Below are positions 16,431 through 29,400 of a stretch of DNA of 64,000 nt, in pieces (the stretch's first letter is position 1; each line of letters begins with the position of its first letter). The notes beneath the pieces were generated by a model, which saw only the letters and a program-made list of their open reading frames with translations, did not search any database and had not been told where the DNA came from. This DNA is from Glandiceps talaboti (Eukaryota > Hemichordata > Enteropneusta > Spengelidae). Made by a program: the position numbers and the translations under genes. The DNA lies in the NCBI RefSeq assembly GCF_964340395.1, contig NC_135553.1, positions 26,951,449 through 27,015,448 on the forward strand, in the 5' to 3' direction.

Positions 16431-17285
16431 GCGTGTGCGTGTGTGCATGCGTGCTTGTGTGTAATCGCCATATTATAAGCGAGCATTGTTAAATCACAAA
16501 GAGGGAAGCTTGTATGTCATTTCATACATATGGCTGCAGATTCATACGGGATAGATGGTAATGAAGAACACAATCAAATTTAAACTTTATTGCATTAATT
16601 AAACTTTGTATTGATCTACATTTGTACAAAGAGATAATAAATTGTATTAACATAAATATCATTGATAATTAAATCACTTGATTTCCATTTATTTCACTTG
16701 ATACCATATATGACTAATAAATTCTATGTTGTAATCAGCATATAATTTTACACCTCTATATAAAATCTATAAATCTACAAGTCTTTCACATTAACTATTG
16801 TTATGATTGTATATAACTGTACATGTCAACAAAGTAGACAAAAATGATTTGTTTGGAAAGTCAAAGTTTGCAGGGTAAATTTGATAATATATAGGTGAGA
16901 TGACACTGTGTAACATGCCACAATATCAGCCAACACTCATGAAGCTTGATAGAGCAGAACAACATGACGTATCTTGGTTTCCTAGTCACCAAGTTTGTAA
17001 GATATGACATTCTTACCATGCTTTCAGCCAGCGCTTGTGAAGCTTTATAGCACTGAACAACACCACATCTTACAACTATAAGACTATTGATAATTTAGAT
17101 ATTATTCCACAATAATTTTCTTTCTTCAGCTGGAGAAAATACAAGTGAACTGAGGAACCTCGTCACTATGAGTTGCTAGACGAGTAGTAACAAACCCTAA
17201 TAGGTCAGGAGTATTTTTTGGCTGAATGAAGTAAAATATTGGGGAATAAAGTATAAATTATACCTTCTCAAGCATAATTTATGAA
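15206..17285. other. Intergenic DNA with one (GT)n tract, no gene recognised
   Basis: The only clear structure is a GT/GTGC microsatellite at about 16,370-16,455. The histidine/threonine-rich frames over it are repeat translations. The rest is AT-rich with no supported exon. Confidence 0.5.
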
Positions 17286-18305
17286 AAATAGCGCCAATGG
17301 TATTGTAGCACAACTGTACAGTTTATGAAAATGTTTACCCACATGCTAGGTATAGGTGTTCATTTGCAGAATGATTATCCAGTTGCCTTTCCAACCCTGT
17401 TGTTATCTTTGCAATATGCGCAATCATTTGGCTGTTGCTATGAGCGTGGTCATGTTGCTAGGCATGTTTGCATACTTTTTCTGAATGTTCGTTCACTTGT
17501 CTATGAATCCCATGATCATTTGGCTGTTGATATGGGTGTGCTCTTGTTGCTAGGTATATTTGCATACATTTTTTGAATGTTTATTCATTTGTCTATTAAT
17601 CCCTGTTATCTTTGCAATGTAAGTAATCATTTAGCTGTTGCTATGGGTGTGGTCTTGTTGCTAGGCACATTACATACATTTTTGAATGTTTATTCACTTG
17701 TCTATTAATCCCTGTTATCTTTGCAATATAGAGTTAGGTGTCTCATTGACCAAGTATTTTTTGACCAATAGTTTTTTGACCAAAATTCAAATTTTTTACA
17801 CATAATTTGTATATCACTGATGAGGTCATTATATGCTTAATATATCTTCATCTATCCATCCCCAGATGCATCCCCATTAGATTTCAGCCCAATCTGCTCA
17901 GTAGTTTTGGAATTTTAGATTGTTGACCAAAAACACATATTTTTAGCCCTAATTTGCATATCACTGATGGAATCATGATGTTGTGAACAATTCTTAAGCT
18001 AAACACACCCTAAGAATGTTCCCACCAAATTTCAGGCCGACCTGTCCAGTAGATTTTGAGTTTAACTTTTTTGACCAAAAATCATATTTTTTGACCCAAA
18101 TCACACACTGGTGGTAAACTTATTTTGATTTGAACAATTTCCCAACTAGACACCCAAGGTAATATACCCATCAAATATCATGGCAATTGGTCCAGTGGTT
18201 TTGACTTGAAGTTGTTTACAAACACACACAGACTGTGACACAGACAGACACTTTGCCATGCCTATAGCGCCACTGAACCTTATCAGTTCAGTTGTGCTAA
18301 AAATC
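17286..18305 (+). mobile_element. Repeat family A (pearl/Helentron-like, non-autonomous), copy 1
   Basis: The element starts AATAGCGCCAATGGTATTG followed by TAGCACAACTG. It contains three monomers with GTTGCTATGGGTGTGGTC-like cores, then about three modules of ~160 bp carrying TTTGACCAAAAA and TTTGCATATCACTGA. A short CACA/CAGA tract follows. It ends in the hairpin GTTCAGTTGTGCTA paired with an upstream GC-CACTGAAC arm. TAGCACAACTG is thus present inverted at both ends. There is no coding capacity. Relatives lie at 20690, 37276, 40003, 45421, 55273, 58807 and 63197. Confidence 0.75.
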
Positions 18306-20417
18306 AGAAAAGATAATGGTGATTTAAAACATTTTGACTCAAATTTCAAGCACCACAAAACCAGTGACATACACAAGGGTTATCATCACATAGAATGATC
18401 AGGGTATATAATCCATATTTTCTGTTCAAAGATGATAATTTGACTAACTTGAGCATGGTGTAATAACATAGTATATGCACATACTGTTAACCTAAAAATT
18501 TTCACTAAAATCAAATTTCACTTATTATGCTGAGAATGAGAATGAAAAGTGCTAAAATATGAAGTAGTCTGTTCTGTACATGAACACAGTGTACCAAGCT
18601 CAATAGTGTCTTAATATTGATAGGTCTTAGCTACCTTAGTTACACACTATATTAAAATAGCACACTTTTCTCATAGGAACAGCAGCATCTACATTTGTAT
18701 GTTAACAGTATGTCATATCCATTGAGTTGACCACTTTCATGTAAACAGAAAAACATGCCATTCTGCCCAAACACAACAAACAGAATGTGATCTCACAACT
18801 TAAACTCTGATATGCAAACACAGGTTATTATTGTACAGTCAAATACACTAAACATCACTAATACTGTGTGTTACAGTAACTTACACACATTTTATCCCTT
18901 AATACTCCGATATGGGCAAATAAGGACAATACTTCAGACATGCTGACTGAAAGCAAATGAAAACCAAATACAAGACAGTACAAGACATTGTCACCATGGA
19001 AATCAATGAGTCTAGTCAGTCATTGGAGTCTGGTATACATTAACGTTTATGAATGATCTAAATGTTTACCTACACTCTTCAACTAAAATTACTCTCAGAA
19101 AGTAAAATATGTCACGATTATCATTACATTTTGAATGTTAATCATATTTATGATTGACATTCAAAAATATGAAAATTTATGAAAAATTACAGATAAATTA
19201 TATACATAAATTGAAACAACATAAAACACTTTAGGTTTCGTATATAAAAGCTAACATATCAATTCTCATCAAGTACCATGTTCAACTCTGAATATTTTAT
19301 AATTAAAAATTTGAATAAACAACAAGCTAACATGATAGGCTGGATTGACAATAATGATATCACATGATATACACACACATCGCTTAACAAGTTTTTCCTG
19401 TCACCTGTTGGTATATCTGAATATTTTAGTGCTGGACAGATACTTCGTAAGTGCATTGTAGTTTGGGTAAACTTTCCCTTGACTATAACAGAATTTTGAT
19501 TTAAAATTGACAACATATTCAACATTTTTCTTCAAAACAAAGAGGTACAAAATTATTTGAACTTGTCAGGTGGGAAGGTGTCAAAAAACTTGAAGACAAC
19601 CTTTACATAACAACAATGTATTTCTGTAGCTGTAGCTCTATACTTAGCTTCCATATCCGACAGGGAGAGGGCCAAAATATTGCATAATGCTCATAAGATA
19701 TAATGTACTGATCTTTAGGATTATCTGTGTAAGGAAAATTATAGTACTATAGATTGTATTTTTTTTACAGATAATTGTTCACAGCACCATGTTTGAAGTA
19801 TCACATCATTCTATCACAGATGGATGGATGAAATATATGATAATTGTCAGATTGCAATAATAACTGGTGTTTATCTGTGACTATTCCGTAATCAGTCAAA
19901 CACTGAGTTGCAAACAATCTTTCAAGTACTGTGCTTTTATAATGGGCTAGCATTAGGCTATTTGGCTGGCACTGACAACTCACCACCATGGTACCAGCAT
20001 GTGACGTGGAAGGATTAATGCCTTGGTTCTTAGTACCACTACTAACATTGTCATTGTCATCATAAGCATTAATGCAAATCAGAACTGTGCTCAAGTATTG
20101 TATACATCCATACTTGATTCAGTTTGCAGTAATATAAATTTACTTTAACAAATTTGTCAAATACAGTTTTTAATTAGTAAAGCTAATTAATCATTTAATT
20201 AATACAGCAAAAGAGATTGTACTGCGTGTGTCACTTTCATTAAATTACATTCATTCATTATAACAAATTATTTCAGGTCAAAGAGACAGATTGACTGTCA
20301 ACTGGTCCTGTAGCGCTATCAATATTTGACAGTCAGACTTTCTCAATTACAAAAAGAATAAAACCAGATTTAAAGTAAGACATTCTATTATTCCTGCTGA
20401 ATTGTAAATGTCTCAGT
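18306..20417. other. 3' flank of the desaturase gene, nothing recognised
   Basis: AT-rich sequence with scattered short open frames, none with domain similarity. Part of it is probably 3' UTR of the minus-strand desaturase gene, but I could not pick a convincing AATAAA plus GU-rich pair on that strand. Confidence 0.4.
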
Positions 20418-23400
20418 TCAGTCATCTTTATACTTATCAGGGTTGACGTTTCCGCGAGGACGTTTATAACGAGCGACTGGTCCAAGGTCCGGATCAAAGA
20501 TGAAATCCCAGATAACCTTTGGCCAGGAAGTATGATACGGCAGATTCTCATAATATTCAGGTGCAATCTTCTTCAGCTAAAATTGATAAAAAATGAGAGA
20601 ATTCATTATTGTTGCTACAAAACAGGATGTTGCCAGGAAATACCATTTGTTTTAGTGTAACATATACTTTTTTACATGGGGTAAAAGTTTTATTGAGTGT
20701 TTTGTGCACTTGAATGTTTGTGCACTTGTCTAAGAATCTCTGTTCTTACCTTTGTGAAATACACCATCGTTTGACTGTTGCTTTAGGTGTGGTCATGGTT
20801 GCTAGGAATATTTGTATACATTTTTTGAATGTTTTATAATACTCGCTTGACTACCAGATGATGTTGTCATTTTAGCAAAATATACTGGCATTTGATTGTT
20901 GAAATTCTTTGACCCAAATCACACACCTGTTTGTGATCATTTTGCTTTGAACAATTTCCTAACTAGACACCAAAAGTAATGTCCCCACCAAATACCAAGG
21001 CAATTGGTCTGGCAGCTTTTAAGTTTAAGTCATCCACACCCACAGACACACACACACACAGACAGACAGATGGACAGACACCGCACCATGCCTATACTGA
21101 ACCTTATCAGTTCAGTTGCGCTAAAAAAACCTATTTAACTTTACCTCTGGAAGTTTTGTGTATGGGATGTTTGGAAAATCATGATGTTCCCAGTGATATC
21201 CTAAGTTGAAAGTGATTAGATTCAGAGGTCCATAGTACGAGTACGTCTCATATCCCTTCTGGAATAGGTAATGTTCAGCTATTGCGTGGGCTCCAAGAGG
21301 ATGAATTCCACCTCCAAGTAGGGTGCTTATTAAGATATATGCTAGTGGCTTAAATCCCATGGTGTAATAGATAGCAGCGTCAAAAGCGATAGCTGCAATT
21401 GCATTGTATATTTCGTAGATGGAAATAGGACGTGGGCGTCGAATGAATGGCCGAAGTGCATACGTGAATGGAAGTATAAACACAAATATTGCTTTTGTAA
21501 AGGTGTTGGAGAACAGTTTACATTCAAGTTTGCTTGGGATGTCTGGGTCGAGTTGGTCCATAGCTAGGTATCTGTGATGTTCCGTGTGGTACTTCTTAAA
21601 CGAGATAAAAGCTGGAACGCCAAGAATCATGTTACCAAAGATTCCCAGGACACGATTTCTCATAGGATGGCTGTGACCGAATGCTAGGTTGTGACTTATT
21701 TCATGCATGGCTGCTTGCATACATTTATTCAAAGTTCCACCAAAGACGTATGCTGCTATAATTATAGTTGGCCATGTGGAAGCTCGCAACATCCAACATG
21801 CTATAAGTTGCATGACAACCATTATGATGACGTAATATGCTATTCTGATGTCATGTCCCATCAATTTCTTAATCTGTGGATACTTTGCTGAAAATCAAAC
21901 AAAATAGATTATAGTTAGATAGAAATAGATAGATAGATAGATAGATTGGGTTAAAATCAATGAAATCATGGCTTTTGTGTGACTGGAAGTGAATCATAAT
22001 TAAATGGTTTCAGCTAAAGCCCTGCAGTAAAGTTCAGCTATAAACAAAACTATACAGCCAGACCTATAGTTAGGAACCCACACTTAGTACCAGGCTTGTA
22101 CATAACATGACATGATCAGTGCAAAAGGAAGGAATACAAAAGAATCTACTTTAGCTTTGTTATATCATTATAGTTAACCATTCATTTTTAAATAGTTTTC
22201 AGCCGTATACTTCAATTTTCACTCACATGAACTCATACGTATTATCTTAGCTATAGAGTTACAGTATGTAATTTTCTCATTTCTGATATTACACTGAATT
22301 TAAACATAATTATTTTTAAAATTTTGCTCTGTTATTAAATTTTGTTAATATTCCCTCTGGTAATCCTTGTAACAAAGTACATTTGGGGTCAAGTCTTTGT
22401 GCTGCTGCTAAAGGCCTAGTTCTGTTTGCAATTAAAATTAAGGTATGGGTATAAAAATAGTTGGTCCTGTATGATAAGCAAAAGAATAATCCATTCTCAT
22501 CCCCTGGGTCCATTGACAGGATAAAACTAATATGACAATGTGGGATTTCACCATGGGCCTTTACAATACTTATGGTTTACAAACTGTGGTAATGATAACA
22601 CCTCAGACATTACAAGTTGAGTGCAATTGCTTTCTGTTATGTGTTTACAAACTGTACGTGGTACCATGCAGTTACAGTACATGCTTTGACAGACTGCCTC
22701 TCTCTTTATGTTATTAGATGTTAACAAACTTTACATTGTCTTTTTATTCACCTTTGGAATCTGCTTTATCTGTTGTACATTACATGTACATTATTTATCA
22801 TCACAAGAGTGTGAATCTAGCATACATGTACATGTACAGGTTCCTCTGTGGACCATGTATACAATGTACATGCAGAGTCAGATTAATTGCTGTACTATCT
22901 CAGCAGATAACCTATGTACATGTAGTGTATTTAGAGTTATTTATATACTGATGACCTGACCAAGTCCATTCATCCTAAACTTAGCATCCAATGCACTGTA
23001 CTAGTATGTCTTGTGTATTTCCCAAATAAGTAACCAAGGAACTTGTTTTGCATACAAAGGGTTGTTAATAGATTTAAAACTCTTATGGAACATTATACAC
23101 ATGTACATGTATGTTCCCTCTATTTGAACAATTTAGTTGACTTTCAAAAGTAGCTCTTAATTCATAAACATTGTTCACAGTTACATTATGTCTTATAGTG
23201 CAGGGGCATATGGGTTTTCGTGTGAAATGCATGTTAATTTTATGAAACATATATGGTTACGTTCATTATAGGACCACATATAAAAAAATACATGTTGGCA
23301 ATTTTTATCTTCAAAATTAGTTTGAGGGGGCTAAAATAAAATTTGGCCCCAAGACCCTATTCTTAACAATTGGTTAGGCAATGAAAACCCATGAATCCAT

Positions 23401-26400
23401 GATTATAGTCAACTTCCATTGATATGGCCTTAGCAACAGCCAACAATGCCAGTATATTTTGCAAAGATAACAACATTTTTGGTTAGTCAGGCAAAAAAAA
23501 ATATCAAAACATGTATGCAAATATGCCTATCAACAAGACCATGTCCATAGCAACAGTCAGAACATTATGTATATTGTAAAGATAACAGTAATTGGTAGGT
23601 ATATGTAAGGGCAGCCTGAATTCTGTTTCTCATGACCCAAACGACCCTAAATGTCTTCAATGAGATGAAAAAAATTTAAATTGAAGCCCTCTATGGCAGG
23701 GTTAGGAAACCCATGAGTGCGTATCTGAATGAAAATGATTGTTTATCGCTGAAATTTGGGCAAATTCAATAAAAGAAACAGTTCAAATGTTCCTTCTGAC
23801 TTTACTTGTCATTCAGAATATTAAAATATGATTATGAATTGAAAGTATCACCAACAAGTACTCATAAACTTACTATTTTTAAAAACAATTATTTTTAATT
23901 GTTAACAGACTCACAGACCAATCATTTTGAAGGTTTTACAATGGCAAACATAGAATTAAGGGCAGTATGTGGATAAACATGCAAAAATGGACAATGTTTT
24001 CCAAAGCTACGTTTTATTTATTGATGTAGTAACTAATGGATATGCAATATCATTTGTGGTAGCGCAGAATTTTTCTTTTGACAAGGCGTGAAGGAGCAGC
24101 AATCTAAAGTTTGGCCTTTACTGAAGGCATTCAGTTTACACCTGGTATAAACATATTTTTGATCAATAGCGTAGCATCAATTGAATCGTTACTATACAAA
24201 GTTATGTATTCGACTGAATAGACCCAATCATTTGTATTCAAAACTATTGTTTAGTCTCTCACGGCATTATGTTGTATGCATTGTCTACGTTTCTACTAGT
24301 ATAGCTATTTGGTTGGCGTTACATGTCAAGTGAAAGGAACAACATGAATAGACATGTTCTCCGCTGTTACATTTGATTACGTTATTTCATCGAAATTCTA
24401 AAATAAAACAGAATAAAGGACAATGTAGTACAAAATAAAGATGATAAATTCAGTATCTGACAATATCTTTTATAATATTTCAAAGGAACAATATGAATAG
24501 ATGCATATTTAGTTTAGTTATTCAGCGTGAAGGCACTCTTACATTCGATTACGCAACGAAATTCCTCTTGGTCAGTCATGAATAAAGGTTGAAAGTAACA
24601 ACAGAGACACATTCTAATGTACCACCCAACCCCAACCACCAACCCACCAGAAAATAGCATCTTTAATCAAATTTTATTGCATTGTTAGCTATCATTCCAC
24701 GTGTTTTAGTACTCAAAGAAAATCTGACATTCAAATCCTCAACGTAAACAACATGGAAAATACCCTTCTACATCTTTTGGTAATTCTCATACACAAATAA
24801 CCTTCATTGCTGGGAATAAGTAGTCACATGCCAACTTGATGACTAAGTCTATCTCATTTTGACACCATTGCAAAGTGGAAATTAATAAGCACTCATGCCT
24901 TTAACAACGATTCATTTACTTTTTAATATTATATTTCTACAGAACGTAGAGGGAGAACTGCATACAGAACAAATAACAAAAACGTTCTAAAGTAGCTGCC
25001 ATATTGACTTTTTTCATTGCTTTAGACAGTATCTCAATTGGTCAAAAGTGGGGGTAAAACATTCTAAAGGTTTCTAAAGGTGTTTTACTGAGTGATGTTT
25101 CTTTTCTATCTAATATTTGCAAGACGTCCAATTTATGTAACTTGTATGCTAATATTGAGAGGTAAAATTTCAAATTTTGCGTAGACCTAAACTTGGACTC
25201 TATATCCTATGTAGAATGTACCTGTCCAGGATTCAATACTACATGTGTAGATACGTATTAAAACCAGATGCCAGATCTGAAAAGGAATATTTTTAATGTG
25301 TGTATGTACACTTGATAACAAGTCACGTCAATACGCCGAAATTGGTCAAAAGGACATATCATTTGGCAAGGGTAGTTCTATACAATAAATGAATGCCTTT
25401 ATTGTAGTCACAATAACCCTTTCTGGCAAACTGTTCCAAATGTCTACGACATATTGACTGGAAAAAATATTTACGTATATCCAATCTGGATTAAAATAAT
25501 TACTAAGTAATTACAATGATTTAATTGGTGTAGTAATAACAATAACCCTTTCTGGTAAACTTCCAAATGTTTACAACATGTCGACTGAAAAAATATTTTG
25601 GTATATCCAATCTGGATCTGTCTTTAAATCGTTTCAATCTATATCCTCTTGTTGTCGAAGTAGATACTTTGAAAAATACAACTGGATCAAGGAGAATATG
25701 TAAATGGAAAAGTTTATACACTTCAAGCAAATCAGCTCTAATTCATCTAGTTTCTAAAGTTGTCAGTTTCAATATGCGTAACTGTCCTCATAATTCAAGC
25801 CACCAAGCTGCGGAATCATCCTGGTGAACCGACGCTGCACTTTTTCCAAAAATGCAATATCCCTATTCGTATATATGTGGGGAAGACACTGGGGAAGCAT
25901 AGTCAAGGTGTGAACTTACTAGTGCTTTAAAAGATAAAAACCAACCAGAGTATTCATAGTAACTGAAATAATTCATGGTTTGCATACATTTTTGAAAGAA
26001 TAGCAATCAGCAACATCAAAGAATACAGGAAATCAAATACACCTGAAGCATCATACATAATATGCAAATGATATGCAAATAAAGAAACCATAATTTATAA
26101 TATTGTGATTAAAATGCAAAATTATACAACTGTCTACAAGTTTATAGTCTACAGGATGCCCATAAGTACATTTATACAGATATAAAGCAATCGTACAGTT
26201 CACATATTTTAATTTGCCACCAATATACAGACAAATCATGATTTTACATCATTTATGAAATTGCTGCAAAAATTACCCTTAATATTGAAATAAAAATTGC
26301 CAACATATATTTTTTAATTGCTCAGATGATGGGGAACACAATGAGATACGTTGGCAAAAATTAACCTGAATTTCACACGAAACCCCAAAATCTGCCATAT

Positions 26401-29400
26401 GCCCAAGCACTATTATTAATTGTATTGATGTGCAGAACCTTGTTTCAAGGCTTTGCTTCATCAACCATAATATACATGACTGCATATGTTAGTAAAGTTA
26501 ATTTGTAACACATTTTGAAACAAGTCATGATTCCTTCTCTTGAAATTCAAGAGAAGCGAATCCTAATTCAAACTGGGACTGTAAAGGCAACCTTGCAAGA
26601 GTAGTGTGTTTTTAAAATAGAAAACCGATAGGACACTAGCTCGGATACATTTTTTTGATATACACATCAATCCCATTCAACTTGAATGGAATTGATGTGC
26701 AAAAAAATGTATCCTAGTACACTACTGGTTTTCTCTTTTTAAAACACACAGTTCTTGCAAGGTTGCCTGTACAGGTCTAGTTTGAGCAAGCCATCATAGA
26801 TGACATATCCCTGCTGTTTGGGAGCTTTATTGATTCTTTTTTAGATTATAACCCTTCTTGTCTGTGATAGGTGCAATCACAAATTGACATGCACATGTAG
26901 CTAATAGTAAACTGCCCTTATACCAAGATTGACTGAAATTGATCTGCTCAGACATGTCTGCCAAATGGCTCCAGACATGAAAAAATCATAACAGAATGGC
27001 TGCCTAGCAGTGCTGTTGGAACATATCGTGACAAAAGTTGACATACACACATGTATACATCATAGTACAAATAAAGTTTTATTGGAAATTGTTCATGAAT
27101 GTCTGTGTAATGATCCCAAAAAATGGAACCAGAGATGAACTGAGAGGAAATGTTGTTAACTTGTGACATGCTTGTTGAGACTTTGAAATGTCTTTCTGTA
27201 CTGTCAAACCTTTGTGTAATCAATATCTGTAGCAAGTTCACTTGAATTCAGTACAGTCCTGGCTATATATCTCTTACTACAAAAGTTCATCAAATATGCA
27301 AATAGTAATTGAATCGATACCATCAGTATCTTTGCTCGGACAATATCCCTAATTGACAAAGTTTGTTAATTATCCAAATGAGCAATTAATTGACAACACT
27401 AAATTTCATTAAGAACTATAATGTCTCTCTATGATCAATATTTGTGTGATGTTTTTTGGCGTAGCCTTTCTTGGTCTGGTCCCTAATTGCCGCAGTTTGT
27501 ATATTATGCAAATGAGCAATTGATTGACAGCTCTAAATTTCATTAAGAACTATCATATCTCTGTATGATAAATATCTGTGGTAAGTTTCATCAAATTTGG
27601 CAGTCTTTCTCGGTATAGGCCCTATGAGTAATAAATTGACAGCACTTTATTTTATTAAGAACTATCATACATGTATCTCTGTATGATCAACATCTGTGAA
27701 ACTTTCATCAAATTTGATAAAGCCATTCTGGATGCATAACATGAGTAACAAACATTCATTAATTATGCAAGTTAGCTCTTAATTAACTTGACACAAGTTA
27801 ACGTATTTTAGTACTTTTATATCTTTGTATGATCTGTAGATGTAGGAACTTTCGTTGAATTTGGTGCAGCCGTTATGCATATATAGCCCCACATATGAAA
27901 TCATTAATTATGCAAATTATCATTAATTATGCAAGCCACTCCTACCAAAAACAATTCAGCACTAAGTTACAGCCTGACAATGCCACATAGTAAATTGCAG
28001 AACATTTGCTTCAGTACTTTTTGAGATATCAGTGGAACAAAATTTCTGCATTGACAGACAGACAGGCAGACAGACATCGCCACAACATTACCTCCCATAT
28101 GGGAGCAAAAATCATAACAAAAGTTCAAAGGCATGTCTGCATAATGGCTTTGAACATGAAAAATTCGTAGCAAATGTCTGTCTAGCAGCCATATTCACAA
28201 AATAAATTGACATGCATATGTATGCCATAGTGTGTTGTCCTTGTACCAAGATTGATAGAAATCAGTCCAAGTAATGGTTCTGGACATGAATAAATCGTTT
28301 AAAAAATTGCCACCCGGTGGCCATATTGGATTGTATCACGACATAAATTGACATGGATATGTATGTACTACAACCTTGTCCTTGTACCAACTTTGAATGA
28401 GATCTGTTATTTAAGGCATGTCTGCGTAATGGCTTTGAACATGAAAAATTCATAACAAACTGGCCGTCTGGCAGCCATATTGAATTGTATCACAAAGGAA
28501 ATTGACATGCCATAGTGTGTTTGTCCTTGTACCAAGTTTGATAGAAATCAGTCCAGTCATGTCCAAGTAATGGTTCTGGACATTAAAAAATTGTAAAAAA
28601 GTGGCCGCCCGGTGGCCATATTGGATTGTATCATGACGTAAATTGACATGCATTGTCCTTACACCAACTTTGAATGAGATCTGTTCAGGTACGTCTACAT
28701 AATGGCTTTGAACATGAAAAATTCGGAACAAAATGGCTGTCTAGTGGCCATATTGGATCGTATCACGACATAAATTGACATAGATATGTATGTACTACAA
28801 CACTATCCTTGTACCAACTTTGAATGAGATCTGTTAAAGTGTACATGCAAAGATTGATAATTTTTTTCGTAATTATGTTTATTTTGCCATAAAAATAAAG
28901 GAAATCGGGTTTGTAATAGTACAATATAATTCTAACACAAGAAATTACACGAAAAATGAGGCACTCTCGGCTCAGCCACAGAGCACCTTCAGGTAAGTAT
29001 CTCTCATTTGCATATGGATAGGACAGAGTTTGGAACTTTGTGACGTCACTGCAGGAACACAAACACGTTCGTCAGTGTATCTTTACATGCAAAGCCATTA
29101 TGGTTGAACCAGAAGGTCAACTTCACAACCCGTTTTCGCCAGAACCCGACGTTGAATATTGGTCAGATTCCTCAAGCGTAGAGCAATACACTCCAGCATT
29201 AACATCTGATGGTGTGATTTAGCCAAATTCAATCGAACCGACCGCTAGCAGTAACGATAGTTCCTCTGGTAGTGAATGAGTGAGGAAGGTGTGGTCAACC
29301 CCAGAGACTGAATGACACTGCTTTATAAGGTTTTTTCCGATGTAAATTTCATAGACAAATGTAGTCATGGCTAGTACACATTATATGTAATAGTATACCT

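Noticed and set aside
17286-18305. Classical Helitron ending in CTRR
   Set aside because: The terminal hairpin of family A runs into the final GTGCTAA rather than lying 10-12 bases before a CTRR end, and no TC start is consistent between copies. A Helentron/pearl-type layout fits better.
21342-21527. 61-codon frame overlapping desaturase exon 2
   Set aside because: Frame shadow of the real desaturase coding exon.
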